Part shown: positions 1 to 8,689 of the stretch, one piece after another
Numbering within the stretch: the stretch's first letter is position 1
Layout of the letters: every line of letters begins with the position of its first letter
Assembly (NCBI GenBank): GCA_032160705.1
Contig: JAVHVE010000002.1
Span: 1 to 64,000 of the forward strand
DNA length: 64,000 nt
Reading direction: 5' to 3'
Source of the DNA: QHXM01 sp032160705
Lineage (GTDB): Bacteria; Acidobacteriota; Blastocatellia; Pyrinomonadales; Pyrinomonadaceae
Translations under genes and position numbers: made by a program
The notes under the pieces: generated by a model
What the model saw: only the letters and a program-made list of their open reading frames with translations
Database searches by the model: none
What the model was told of the DNA's origin: nothing

Positions 1-68
1 GGGTTGGCTGCCGAAGGAAACAGAAGCGGCCAGTCTGAGGAGAGATGTTTTCTCTTGACAGCCCTTTC

Positions 69-170
69 ATAGAACAACTCATTCAACCGGAGCGGAATGA
101 GCTTGCTTTTCATCGAGAACTTGGATGTTGCTCGGCAATTATTCCCGCCCGGTTAATTCAAGCGTTAGAT
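69..170 (+). other. attC-like integron recombination site (putative)
   Basis: The right half (146-170) reads as an attC right arm: CGCCCGGTTAATTCAAGC followed by GTTAGAT, which fits the GTTRRRY core. The left half (71-98) has AGAAC, then AACTCATTC, then AACCGGAGCGG, which can pair with CCGCCCGGTT of the right half. The left core (ATAGAAC) is degenerate compared with RYYYAAC. Polarity would place the following gene as a cassette. Nothing else is recognisable in 1-292. Confidence is limited by the weak left core and the absence of an integrase in the window. Confidence 0.45.
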
Positions 171-292
171 TGCTATCTTTTATGTAACAGAGGAGTCTTT
201 AATGTTCTGCCATTTTAGGCTCAAGTTGGTTCTGGCTGTTCTGCTCATCAGCCCTTCGTATTAAGTGATTTGCAGAATCTCAAGGAGTGTCA

Positions 293-676
293 TTGAAGCG
301 AAAAAAACACGCTGCTGAAACCAGCACTTGCCCATCCTGTTTGGCGCTCAATAACCAATTTGACGCATTCTGCCTCAAGTGTGGCTATCCCCTTGGTGCA
401 GTGGCAACTATTGACCCGCTCCAGAGTATTCGCGCTGACACTTATGCTCTGAACAAAGCGGTTGCAAACCCAAACCTAAGAGTCTTACTGTTCATCGGGA
501 TACCGGCGCTGATAGTCGTCATAGGCAGTGTGGGTATGGCTGTTCACATCCTTCGTACCGAGCGTGGAGCGGGTTACTTCTTCTACTTTTGGATGATGAT
601 CGGGGCGGCAACTCTGGCCTTCGCGCTCCTTTATCGAATCGTTAAGAACTATTTCAAAAAGCGTCAGAAGAACTGA
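293..676 (+). CDS. zinc-ribbon membrane protein, unknown function
   Basis: A protein of about 127 residues. The N-terminus has a treble-clef-like zinc ribbon with two CxxC pairs (CPSC near residue 13 and CLKCG near residue 28). The C-terminal half has two hydrophobic segments, each about 20 residues, and a basic tail. The start is set by the ribosome site: AAGGAG at 282-287 lies 5 nt before TTG at 293, whereas the GTG at 287 overlaps that same site. It follows an attC-like site directly, so it could be an integron cassette gene. No attC of similar quality follows it before the next gene. No function can be assigned. Confidence 0.65.
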   Translation: MKRKKHAAETSTCPSCLALNNQFDAFCLKCGYPLGAVATIDPLQSIRADTYALNKAVANPNLRVLLFIGIPALIVVIGSVGMAVHILRTERGAGYFFYFWMMIGAATLAFALLYRIVKNYFKKRQKN

Positions 677-872
677 CTCAATATTATCTTTTGGTCTGAC
701 GGCCAACTGCCGAGCATTCGATGAAAATGGCCGCATGAAGCTGAGCAGCCAGCAAACAGGAACAAGTTATGGAGTATGCGTTGAAGGCGCAATCTTATTC
801 AGGATGCTATTCGCGGACGGCAGTTCAATCCGGTCGTTCGGTGGCAAAATTTAACAGGAGGTTATTTTTATT

Positions 873-1604
873 ATGGAATCCAAGCTGGAAAAAGAGGTGC
901 GTTTCCTGAAGGCTTATGCCTTTGTTGCCACGCTCGTTTGTGCGGTGTTTCTCCTGTCGGCTTTTACGCTGCAAAACCGGAAACAAAAATTTGAGGAGAT
1001 AGATGTCGAGCGCCTCAACATCGTCGAGAAAGACGGCCAATTGCGGTTTGTCTTTACCAACGAAGCGCGCATGCCCGAGGCTCGCGCCGCAGGGAAAGAT
1101 GTGCCGGGTCGCGGCAAGACGCACGGTATTTTCTTCTACAATGACGATGGCGATGAAGCGGGCGGCCTGGTTTTCCACAGCGAGAAAAAGGCGGATGGCG
1201 AGTATGCAGCTTACGGTGGGCTGACCATTGACCAGTACCAGCAAGACCAGGTCGTCGCACTACAATATGCCGACCAGAACGGTCAGCGCCGCGCCGGGCT
1301 GTTAGTCTGGGATAGACCGACCATCTCGTTGCCGGAACAAATTGAGAGACTGAATGCGGCAAGGAAGATGAAGGACGGGCCGGAGAAAGAAGCAGCCCTG
1401 AAAGCATTGCGCGGACCGGCCAGGGTCTACGTCGGGAGAAGCAGAGATGACGGCGCTTCGGCAGTGCAGCTATATGATGCCGAGGGCAAGGTGCGCCTCA
1501 GAATGGAAGTGAGTGCGGCTGGCGTTCCGAAGTTGGAGTTTCTGGATATGAGCGGCAAGGTCATACAGACTTTGCCCGATGCTTCCGGCGCGACGAAGAA
1601 GTGA
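873..1604 (+). CDS. membrane-anchored protein, unknown function
   Basis: A 243-residue protein with one N-terminal membrane segment (about residues 14-32), which is probably a signal anchor. The remaining soluble part is rich in charged residues and would lie outside the cytoplasm. Two stretches (about 50-70 and 205-235) have the same alternating pattern of short strands and DG/SG turns, which suggests beta-rich repeats. AGGAGG at 856-861 precedes the ATG by 11 nt. The 196 bases before the gene hold no other gene. I do not recognise the family. Confidence 0.7.
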   Translation: MESKLEKEVRFLKAYAFVATLVCAVFLLSAFTLQNRKQKFEEIDVERLNIVEKDGQLRFVFTNEARMPEARAAGKDVPGRGKTHGIFFYNDDGDEAGGLVFHSEKKADGEYAAYGGLTIDQYQQDQVVALQYADQNGQRRAGLLVWDRPTISLPEQIERLNAARKMKDGPEKEAALKALRGPARVYVGRSRDDGASAVQLYDAEGKVRLRMEVSAAGVPKLEFLDMSGKVIQTLPDASGATKK

Positions 1605-1655
1605 CCCTGGCAAAACCGGCTGGCAGCGAAACATTTCTACAGCCCGCACGCCTCT

Positions 1656-2666
1656 TTATGATTTCCCGACGACCAGAACCACAAAGGTTCCTGGCTTCAC
1701 GCTGCGTGTCGGTCGCTTGCCCGGTTCAGACGCCGGAGTCTCCTGATACTCAGCCGCCGGAAGAAATATTTTCTTTGTCTTCGGATCAAACGCCATCGTC
1801 CTCGCACTTCGTTGCGTCTTGACTGCTCCCGCGTCCTCGTAGTCATTCGCTGACTTCTCATGGTAGATGCTCAAAGTACCATCGCCGCACGAGAAGAAGA
1901 TTAAACGCGACCCAGGATCAAAAGCGGCAGAATCTACACCTGCACCTATTGGGTAGGTGTTAATCACCTTCCCTGTAGCAGCGTCCATGACAACCATCTT
2001 CGGCTCATTGCGGCAGCCGATAAACAAGCGGTTCGTCTGAGCATCGTAAGCGAGACCGGTCGGGGTCTTCGCGACACCGATGGGAAAGCGTTTTTTCACC
2101 TCCAGCGACTTCGGGTCGAACACTACTACCTCCGCGGCTTCTTCGCTGTTGACATAAATAAGGCCGTCTTTGCCGATGACGGCCTGCTCGCCGTCGCCAT
2201 CAACTTTCACCGTGCCGACGACTTCGCCACTTGCGGCATCAATCGCAGTAATATCGTGCGAGCCGTGATTATTGGTAAAGACGCGCTTTGTCCGCTCGTC
2301 GTAGTAAATGCCGTCCGGCCCTTTGCCAACATCAATCTTCTTGATGAGTTGCAGCGTCGTTGGGTCAAACATTGAAACCTTATTCTCGCGGCCATTGCTG
2401 GTGAAGCCGTGCCTGAAAGCCGAGGCAATAGCGACTCCGTGGACGCCAGGCGTATCCGCAATTGTCCCAACAACTTTTCCGCTATCTTCGTCCAGAACGT
2501 CCACCTGTGTGGCGTGCGAAACATAGAGCCGCCGCGTCGAGTCGTCCAAGGTCACGTAATCAAAACCGCCGACGCCGGGAATCGGATAACGACCCACAAC
2601 CTTGTAGATGGCTGCACCTTGAATGAGCAGCAAGGCAGAAAAGAGACCGGCCAGAACGATTTTCAC
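1656..2666 (-). CDS. YncE-family beta-propeller protein (YVTN repeats)
   Basis: A 336-residue secreted or periplasmic protein with a short N-terminal hydrophobic signal. The body has repeated blades of the type (DxxTxxxxxxIxVGxGPxGI) with a typical TNRLF/TKRVF strand in most blades (for example near residues 127 and 212), as in YncE/YVTN seven-bladed propellers. Such proteins are usually extracytoplasmic binding or scaffold proteins, and the ligand is unknown here. The start is GTG at 2666 with CAGGAGGTC just upstream. It is convergent with the 873-1604 gene, leaving only 51 bases between stops, and divergent from the histidine kinase. Confidence 0.8.
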   Translation of the reverse strand: MKIVLAGLFSALLLIQGAAIYKVVGRYPIPGVGGFDYVTLDDSTRRLYVSHATQVDVLDEDSGKVVGTIADTPGVHGVAIASAFRHGFTSNGRENKVSMFDPTTLQLIKKIDVGKGPDGIYYDERTKRVFTNNHGSHDITAIDAASGEVVGTVKVDGDGEQAVIGKDGLIYVNSEEAAEVVVFDPKSLEVKKRFPIGVAKTPTGLAYDAQTNRLFIGCRNEPKMVVMDAATGKVINTYPIGAGVDSAAFDPGSRLIFFSCGDGTLSIYHEKSANDYEDAGAVKTQRSARTMAFDPKTKKIFLPAAEYQETPASEPGKRPTRSVKPGTFVVLVVGKS

Positions 2667-3117
2667 AATGGACCTCCTGGATAGAGTACAGTCAGCAACA
2701 AACTTAAAAGGTATTTAGAGCCCAAAGTCTATAAAACGCCATCAATATAGCACGACATTGGTCATTAAATTGACTTCGTGTCCAAAGCTGATAAGAAATC
2801 TTCCGGTAATTAAATCTACCCTTCTAATCAGGAATCATCAAAAGTGCGGGTGAACCATCATCAGGCTCTAGCTTTCAACCCGAATTAGGGATAAAATGCC
2901 GATGGGAATTTGCCCCCCTCTAAAACTTGAATTACATGGCCGCTCTGAAACACCGCGCGCCGGTAATCTTAACGAACCCAGGATGCCCCCCATCCCCCGC
3001 TAACTATAGGTCTGCCGCAGTTTCGTCAAACGACGGCGCTTCGGCAATTTCCATAATGTGTGAAGGGCAACGCAGGAAGACATGCTCCAACACTTGCGAC
3101 TTGCTTTGGAGGCTTAA
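2667..3117. promoter_or_regulatory. divergent intergenic promoter region
   Basis: This 450-base, AT-rich gap separates the minus-strand propeller gene from the plus-strand histidine kinase, so promoters for both must lie here. A TATAAAAC-like stretch near 2730 and a GATAAAAT near 2891 could be -10 elements, but neither has a convincing -35 partner. GGAGG at 3108-3112 lies 5 nt before the kinase TTG start. No open reading frame or repeat was recognised. Confidence 0.35.
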
Positions 3118-5100
3118 TTGGCTACAGTAATAAATGATGACATGTCCGTTGGTGGGATAATCCAGCACAATACCGGCGACCTCACTGTTCAGGAGTTCGC
3201 GCCGCGCTCTTGCTGGAGCGAGATGGGTGAGGCTGAGCACTTCGTTCAGTTTTATGAGACTGACCTGTTTCTGCTGAACTCTTTGAGCGGTTTCATTGGC
3301 GCGGGACTGGCAGCCGGTGAGGGCTGCATCGTGGTGGCAACGAAAGCGCACCGTGAGGCTCTTGAGGAGCAATTGAATGCGCGTGGGCTGGATATGGCTG
3401 CCGCCTGCGCTACAGGGCAGTACGTTGCATTGGACGCCGCCGAGACGCTGTCGAAGTTTATGCTTAATGGACAGCCTGAGCCGGGGCGCTTCACAGAAGT
3501 TATTGGCAGCCTCATCGCCGGAGTAACAGAGGCTTGGCCTCGCGTGCGAGTTTTCGGGGAGATGGTTGCGCTCCTCTGGGCAGAGGATAATCAGGCTGCC
3601 GCGATTCAGCTCGAAGAACTCTGGAACAATTTGCAGAAGTCTTATACCTTCTCGCTTTTCTGTGCCTATCCGATGAATGGCTTTGGCGGTGAGAAATTCG
3701 TCGAGCCGTTCGGCAATGTTTGCGCCGGGCATTCCAGCGTTATCCCTGCGGAGAGCTACGCCGGTTTGACCAACCCGGATGACCGTCTGCGCGCGATCAT
3801 TAAGCTGCAACAGAAGGCGAGATCGCTTGAGGCCGAGATCATTGAGCGCAAAGAAGCCGAGGAGCGTCTTCGTGTTTCGCTTATCCAGGAACAATTGGCG
3901 CGAACCGAAGCCGAGCACGCCAATCGCCTGAAGGACGAATTTTTAGCGACGGTCTCGCACGAATTACGCACTCCGCTTCACGCTGTCATTGGCTGGACTC
4001 ACATGCTGCGTGGCGGCGGGCTGGATGAAGCGACCACCGCGCGCGCAGTTGAGACGATAGAGCGCAATGCAAAATCGCAGGCGCAACTTGTCGAAGACAT
4101 CCTCGATGTCTCAAGGATGATTACGGGTAAGCTCCGGCTCAACATCGCGCCGGTGGATGTCGCATCCGTCATCAATGCCGCCATTGATTCCATCCAGTTG
4201 GCCGCTGAATCAAAGGGCATCCAGCTAGAAGTGACATTCGATCCTGCGGCTCGCCGCGTTTCCGGTGATGCTGGCCGCTTGCAGCAAGTCGTCTGGAACT
4301 TGCTCGCCAATGCAATTAAGTTCACTTCTTTTGGCGGGCGCGTCGAGGTGCGACTGGAGCGCATGGGCGGAAACGCAAAAATTAAAGTGAGCGACACGGG
4401 CGAAGGCATCAATTCCGATTTCCTTCCCTTCATCTTTGACCGCTTTCGCCAGGCCGATGGCACAAGCACACGCAAGCACGGTGGGCTTGGGTTAGGACTG
4501 GCGATTGTGCGCCACCTGGTAGAGCTTCACGGGGGCACGGTCGAGGCTTCCAGCGACGGGAAAGGATGCGGCGCAACATTCACCATCGAGTTGCCGCTGG
4601 CGGCCACTCCTGAGCGCGCCCCTCACCAGCGAAGAGAGATTGAGAGCTTGCAGCCAAATGAAGAAATGAGCGCGCACTTCCTGCCTCTTCCCTCGCTCGA
4701 TGGTGTGCAGGTGCTTCTGGTTGATGACGATCAGGACACCCTGAACATGCTCACCGTGATGCTGACAGAGTGCCGAGCCGTAGTGCAAGGTGTAGCTTCT
4801 GCCGCTGAAGCGCTCGAAGTGCTGGAGTGGTACAAGCCCGACGTACTGGTCTCTGATCTGGCGATGCCGGGTGAAGATGGCTATTCGCTGATCTCTAAGG
4901 TCAGAGCGCTGGAAGCGGAGAACGGTCGGCAGACTCCGGCTGTGGCATTGACCGCTTATGTCAGAATCGAGGATCGCGCGCGGGCGCTGTCAGCAGGATT
5001 CAATATGTTTGTGCCAAAACCCGTCGAGCCGAACGAGTTAATCACGACGATTGCGAACCTTGCCGGACATGGCACGGACGAGTTTCTTCCGTCGCATTAA
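3118..5100 (+). CDS. hybrid sensor histidine kinase with MEDS domain and C-terminal receiver
   Basis: A 660-residue cytoplasmic kinase. Residues of about 35-215 match the MEDS (methanogen/methylotroph DcmR sensory) domain, including the HFVQFYETD entry motif. A coiled coil (about 225-270) leads to HisKA with the phospho-acceptor His281 in SHELRTPLH. The HATPase domain follows, with its N box (NLLANAIKF), G1 (DTGEG) and G2 (GLGLGLAI). The C-terminal receiver has the acidic pocket D536-D538, phospho-acceptor Asp580 and Lys634. It has no membrane segment, so the signal is intracellular. TTG is the start, supported by GGAGG 5 nt upstream. A strong terminator follows directly, so it is probably monocistronic. 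The output partner is unknown. Confidence 0.88.
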   Translation: MATVINDDMSVGGIIQHNTGDLTVQEFAPRSCWSEMGEAEHFVQFYETDLFLLNSLSGFIGAGLAAGEGCIVVATKAHREALEEQLNARGLDMAAACATGQYVALDAAETLSKFMLNGQPEPGRFTEVIGSLIAGVTEAWPRVRVFGEMVALLWAEDNQAAAIQLEELWNNLQKSYTFSLFCAYPMNGFGGEKFVEPFGNVCAGHSSVIPAESYAGLTNPDDRLRAIIKLQQKARSLEAEIIERKEAEERLRVSLIQEQLARTEAEHANRLKDEFLATVSHELRTPLHAVIGWTHMLRGGGLDEATTARAVETIERNAKSQAQLVEDILDVSRMITGKLRLNIAPVDVASVINAAIDSIQLAAESKGIQLEVTFDPAARRVSGDAGRLQQVVWNLLANAIKFTSFGGRVEVRLERMGGNAKIKVSDTGEGINSDFLPFIFDRFRQADGTSTRKHGGLGLGLAIVRHLVELHGGTVEASSDGKGCGATFTIELPLAATPERAPHQRREIESLQPNEEMSAHFLPLPSLDGVQVLLVDDDQDTLNMLTVMLTECRAVVQGVASAAEALEVLEWYKPDVLVSDLAMPGEDGYSLISKVRALEAENGRQTPAVALTAYVRIEDRARALSAGFNMFVPKPVEPNELITTIANLAGHGTDEFLPSH

Positions 5101-5144
5101 GAGATAATGTCGTCTTAAGTTCTTAGAAACTGTCTGAAAAGATG

Positions 5145-5179
5145 ATAGCCCGGCACTATGTGAAGTGCCGGGCTATTTT
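5145..5179 (+). terminator. rho-independent terminator after the histidine kinase gene
   Basis: A perfect 13-bp stem (5145-5157 with 5164-5176, core AGCCCGGCACT) with a 6-nt loop runs into TTTTC. It sits 45 bases after the kinase stop. The arms are near-symmetrical and could also serve the opposite strand, where the convergent gene ends at 5291. Confidence 0.85.
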
Positions 5180-5290
5180 CATCTCTCCCCAGGGAACAAT
5201 TTTGGGTCGCTATTTCAGAACAGCATCAACCTGGCCACCTGAAATTAAAATCAGAGTAGCAACCGAATCGGGTGATGGTCACTTGCCTGT

Positions 5291-5728
5291 TTAGAACCCG
5301 GGGTAAGGTGAGCTAATCACACTGATAAGCATCCAAATCCCCAAAAGTATAGCGAGTATCCCAAGAGGGCCTTGGAATTTGGCGAGGCTCGTCTGGACTG
5401 TATCGCCGCCGCGCGCCGCCCCTGCGTTTTTCAGGGCGTATTGCTTGATTAAGCCGTACCCCAGCAGAAAACCCAGGGCGATTCCTACCAGGAGGGTTAA
5501 AAGCGCAAGGAAGCCGGAGAGTGCGGAGAACTGCAGGATGAACCCTATGTAAGGGAGAATCCTGATGAGCATGATTAACGACCAGACGAGAAGAATGATG
5601 CCGATAATGCCCTGGAAAGGCACCAGCTTGCCGATCAAATCTCTGGCATTCGGCTGTTTCTGAATGATTAGCGCGGCAGCACCGAGTAGCCCCGCGACAA
5701 TCAGCAATAGCGTGAACAACAAACCCAT
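5291..5728 (-). CDS. small integral membrane protein with internal duplication
   Basis: A 145-residue, very hydrophobic protein with about four to five membrane segments. The segments near residues 30-60 (LVPFQGIIGIILLVWSLIML) and 118-140 (KFQGPLGILAILLGIWMLI) look like copies of one unit, each entered by a KxxxFQG turn. AAGGAGG at 5737-5743 lies 8 nt before the ATG at 5728, so the upstream in-frame codons are not used. It is convergent with the kinase gene. I do not recognise a characterised family. It may be a small envelope protein conserved in related bacteria. Confidence 0.7.
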   Translation of the reverse strand: MGLLFTLLLIVAGLLGAAALIIQKQPNARDLIGKLVPFQGIIGIILLVWSLIMLIRILPYIGFILQFSALSGFLALLTLLVGIALGFLLGYGLIKQYALKNAGAARGGDTVQTSLAKFQGPLGILAILLGIWMLISVISSPYPGF

Positions 5729-5855
5729 AATCCGAACCTCCTTCAAAAGTGGTTAAAGCGGATAGTTCCGTGTGGCCGTGCGACTATATTGCAAGTTTCC
5801 GGTTTTCGCCAACTATTTTGCGGCGAGCAATGAACGGCAACAAGAGCGAGGGCAA

Positions 5856-6860
5856 TCAACTCTCGCGGACGACGAGTCCCTCGCGCGCGAGTTTCCAATC
5901 GAGGACTTCAACGTTTTCTTCAAGGAGCGCGCGCTCAACTTCCTGGCGTCTCCCTTCCGTGCAGAAGAAAGCGATGCAGCCGCCGCCGCCTGCGCCGCAA
6001 ACTTTGGCCGCCTCTGCGCCGTTTCTCAAAGCCGTCTCGACCAGCATCTCCATGTGCGGAGTGGTCACATCGGGCGCGAGCCGCTTCCGGTTCGGATACG
6101 CATCGCGCATCGTCGCGGAGACTTCCTGCCAGTCGTTTGCAAGCAGCGCCGCGCGCATTCTGATGGAAGAATCACGAATCCCATCGAAGAGCTTGAAGAG
6201 CTGGGGATCGCCATCGATGTGGTTCTTGGTAATCTCCCAGTTGTTTGTTCCTGACAGGCGCGGCTCGCCCGTGTAGCAGATGACGATGCGTCGTTCGAGC
6301 ATCTTTTCGTCAATCTTCAGTTCCTCGCGCTCGATGCCGTCGGGTCGAAACTGGATACAGCTTGTCCCGCCGTAGAGCGCGGAGTAGTAATCCTGAAAAC
6401 CTGCCGGAACACGGATCACGGTCGTCTCGATGTTGGCGGCGATGGTGACATACTTACGCTCGTCGTAACGGTTTCCCACCAGGCGATTGAGCGCGCCGAT
6501 GAGAGCGATGTTGAGTGCGCTCGAACCCGCGAGGCCAGCGCCCGCCGGAGCTTCGCTGTTCGCCACGAGATGAAACCCGACGGTTGGCTTGAAGAAGTGA
6601 ACGAGCTTGGAAATCAATTCAAGGCGTTCCTCACGAACCAAATCTTCGATGGCCGCAAGCTCCGTTTCAAAGCTGACCTTGCGGTCGCGCGATTCCAGGA
6701 TGATGCGCCCATCGTCTCGTGTCTCGATGCGGCAGGAGGCGCGCAGGTTAATGGCGAAGTTGACGGTCGAGGCCCCCGGATGAAACAGGTAGAGCGGCCA
6801 GATGTCTATTGTGCCCCCGGCCAGATCAACGCGCGTCGGGGCAGATGATTCGATAAGCAT
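5856..6860 (-). CDS. GHMP-family sugar kinase (heptose-7-phosphate kinase-like)
   Basis: A 334-residue cytoplasmic kinase of the GHMP superfamily. Visible motifs are the N-terminal APTRVDLAGG substrate-site motif, the ATP-binding P-loop motif PAGAGLAGSSALNIALI (about 104-120) and the C-terminal CGAGGGGCIAFF motif. The motif pattern and length resemble D-glycero-D-manno-heptose 7-phosphate kinases and related GHMP sugar kinases, but the substrate cannot be read from the sequence. It stands at the edge of a region of sugar-nucleotide and polysaccharide genes. A heptad hairpin element lies directly upstream of its start. Confidence 0.82.
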   Translation of the reverse strand: MLIESSAPTRVDLAGGTIDIWPLYLFHPGASTVNFAINLRASCRIETRDDGRIILESRDRKVSFETELAAIEDLVREERLELISKLVHFFKPTVGFHLVANSEAPAGAGLAGSSALNIALIGALNRLVGNRYDERKYVTIAANIETTVIRVPAGFQDYYSALYGGTSCIQFRPDGIEREELKIDEKMLERRIVICYTGEPRLSGTNNWEITKNHIDGDPQLFKLFDGIRDSSIRMRAALLANDWQEVSATMRDAYPNRKRLAPDVTTPHMEMLVETALRNGAEAAKVCGAGGGGCIAFFCTEGRRQEVERALLEENVEVLDWKLAREGLVVRES

Positions 6861-6862
6861 AT

Positions 6863-7025
6863 GAAAAGCAGAATACAGAATCCAGGAGTCAGAATCCAGA
6901 AGGAAAGACAGAAAAACAGGAGACAGAATTCAGGAGTCAGAAGTCAGAAGATTAAGGCGGAGACTGCTTCAACAGCTTTTCTTTTATTCTGAATTCTGAG
7001 TTCTGGATTCTGTCTCCTGCTTTTA
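6863..7025. repeat. heptad-phased inverted repeat element
   Basis: The left part is built of 7-nt units such as CAGAATC, CAGGAGT and CAGAAGT. The right part has complementary 7-nt units ATTCTGA, GTTCTGG, ATTCTGT and CTCCTGC, ending in CTTTT, so the two arms can fold back on each other imperfectly. The element fills the gap between two minus-strand genes and overlaps the TAA stop of the DedA gene. Confidence 0.85.
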
Positions 7026-7898
7026 GTCTCCTCCGCCCTCGCCGCTCTTGGAAACCGGTTGCTCGTGCTTCGCGGATGAATCTTTGCGGCGCGGGAGATG
7101 TGGCAGGTGCATGCGCTCCTGTATCTCTTCCTTGAATTCCTGAACTTCGTCTTTGATTCCCTGAATTTTTTCCTGCGCAGCATGCTCCAGCTCTTTCAAC
7201 CGCTCAGGGTCGGCCTCTTCAACCTTGCGGCTGAGCCAGAAACGCTCGACCAGATAGAAGCCAACCACACCGACGACGAGCACAATCAGCAGGTAGATGG
7301 TGATGTTCTGCACGTCGCCGATGACGCGCGTGATCGTGCCGCTGAAAGAATAGCCGACGCCGCTCAAGACCAGCACCCACGCGCCCACACTCGCAATCGT
7401 CAGCAGGATAAATCTCACCAGCGGCATCCGCCCCACCCCGTAGAAGACACACGAGGCGATACGCAGGCCGTAGATGTATTTGACGATGAAGATGGAGAGC
7501 GTGCCGAACTTGTCAACCAGCTTGACGATGCGCGGGGCAGCCATTTTATAGAAACGAAAATTCCGAACGCTTCGCTCAAAGCCGCGCCCGCCACCGTAAG
7601 CTATGCCATCGCCGATTACTCCGCCGAGCGTGCCCGCGCCCAGAACCTGCGCGAAACCGTATTCCCCGAATAGTCCGTGATGCGCCAGCACACCTGCGAG
7701 CAGGAGCGTAATGTCGCCCTCCCACATTGTGCCCAGGAAGACAGCATAGAGGCCGTACTTCCCCATCAGGTTATAAAAGAAATTGCTTTCCACCGCATCA
7801 GTGAACAGAAACGTATTGTTCCCCGCCCACATTACAAGGGAGAAGATTGCGTAAAGAATTAACTGCCCTGTTAGTCCGTAAAAGTAGCTAAGGGACAT
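7023..7898 (-). CDS. DedA / SNARE-associated family membrane protein
   Basis: A protein of about 291 residues with five to six membrane segments. It carries the DedA signatures: a reentrant FLGTMWEGD-type motif where the family has an E/D residue, a GGxIGDxIxYxxGR motif (about residues 92-105) and the FGxxxxFIxKYIxGLR motif. The C-terminus adds a charged helix (about 225-275) not typical of the core family. DedA proteins act in membrane lipid handling (undecaprenyl-phosphate or phospholipid translocation in studied members). The ATG at 7898 is chosen because further upstream in-frame codons overlap the stress-protein gene. It lies 74 nt after that gene on the same strand. Confidence 0.85.
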   Translation of the reverse strand: MSLSYFYGLTGQLILYAIFSLVMWAGNNTFLFTDAVESNFFYNLMGKYGLYAVFLGTMWEGDITLLLAGVLAHHGLFGEYGFAQVLGAGTLGGVIGDGIAYGGGRGFERSVRNFRFYKMAAPRIVKLVDKFGTLSIFIVKYIYGLRIASCVFYGVGRMPLVRFILLTIASVGAWVLVLSGVGYSFSGTITRVIGDVQNITIYLLIVLVVGVVGFYLVERFWLSRKVEEADPERLKELEHAAQEKIQGIKDEVQEFKEEIQERMHLPHLPRRKDSSAKHEQPVSKSGEGGGD

Positions 7899-7972
7899 AC
7901 CACCATAGATGAGCGGAAAGCACTGAGCAGGTTTGCCCGGCTCAGATTGAAACTCTATCAACTGCCTGCTCT

Positions 7973-8440
7973 TTAAGAATCCTCTTCCTTCTGCTGGGGC
8001 GGCTTGACGACGAGCACGGGACACGACGCATGGCGCACGACCGCTTCGGCGGTTGAGCCAAACAGGATGCGCCCCAGTCCGGTGCGACCGTGCGACGAAA
8101 TCACGATCAGGTCAACGCCACGTTCTTTTGCCACGCGGACAATCTCCGATGCCGCATCCCCATGAGCGATCACTTCCTCGATATCCAGCCCGGCACATTC
8201 TTCACAGTCGGCGATCTTCGGCAGCTCGCGCGTCGCCGTATCTTCCAATTGCCCGCTGATGTCGGCGACCGGCAAAGGCTCTGTCATCCCCGGATAGCCG
8301 ACCGTCGGCATGACGGTCTCGACCACATGGACGCAGATAATAGAGGCGTTTGCGTCCCGCGCCAGAGACGTGGCAAAGGAGAGCGCATGGCTCGCGCACT
8401 CGCTAAAATCCGTCGGCAATAGGATGGAACGAAGAAGCAT
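7973..8440 (-). CDS. universal stress protein (UspA family)
   Basis: A 155-residue single Usp domain. It starts with the typical ILLPTDFSE strand-loop. It has the ATP-binding signature around residues 115-132 (SSHGRTGLGRILFGST, with Ser in place of the first Gly of the G2xG9xG(S/T) motif) and ends in CPVLVVK. The ATP-binding type is therefore likely. It precedes the DedA gene on the same strand by 74 nt and could be co-transcribed with it. Confidence 0.9.
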   Translation of the reverse strand: MLLRSILLPTDFSECASHALSFATSLARDANASIICVHVVETVMPTVGYPGMTEPLPVADISGQLEDTATRELPKIADCEECAGLDIEEVIAHGDAASEIVRVAKERGVDLIVISSHGRTGLGRILFGSTAEAVVRHASCPVLVVKPPQQKEEDS

Positions 8441-8448
8441 AAGTGTAA

Positions 8449-8575
8449 AAAGGAGTCAGGAGACAGAAGACAGGAGACAGAAGAAAAGAAAATCTGTAAA
8501 CGCGGTTGCCGCCTTATTATTCTGACTTCTGACTCCTGTCTTCTGTATTCTGCTTTTCGCTGTCTCCTGCTTCCG
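8449..8575. repeat. heptad-phased inverted repeat element
   Basis: The left arm is a run of 7-nt units GAGTCAG, GAGACAG, AAGACAG, GAGACAG. After a spacer of about 35 bases the right arm runs as TTCTGAC, TTCTGAC, TCCTGTC, TTCTGTA, TTCTGCT. The arms pair with each other. The element sits in the gap between the divergent stress-protein and ROK genes. The remaining 110 bases up to 8689 should hold the ROK promoter. Confidence 0.88.
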
Positions 8576-8689
8576 CATTCTACACGGAGAGTGGCCTGTT
8601 TGACAGTCCTGTAAACCGTTTATTACAATGCCCGCGCTTCCTACCATGTTGAACTTACTCTGAGACTTCGTTTGGAAGACCTCTAAAAG

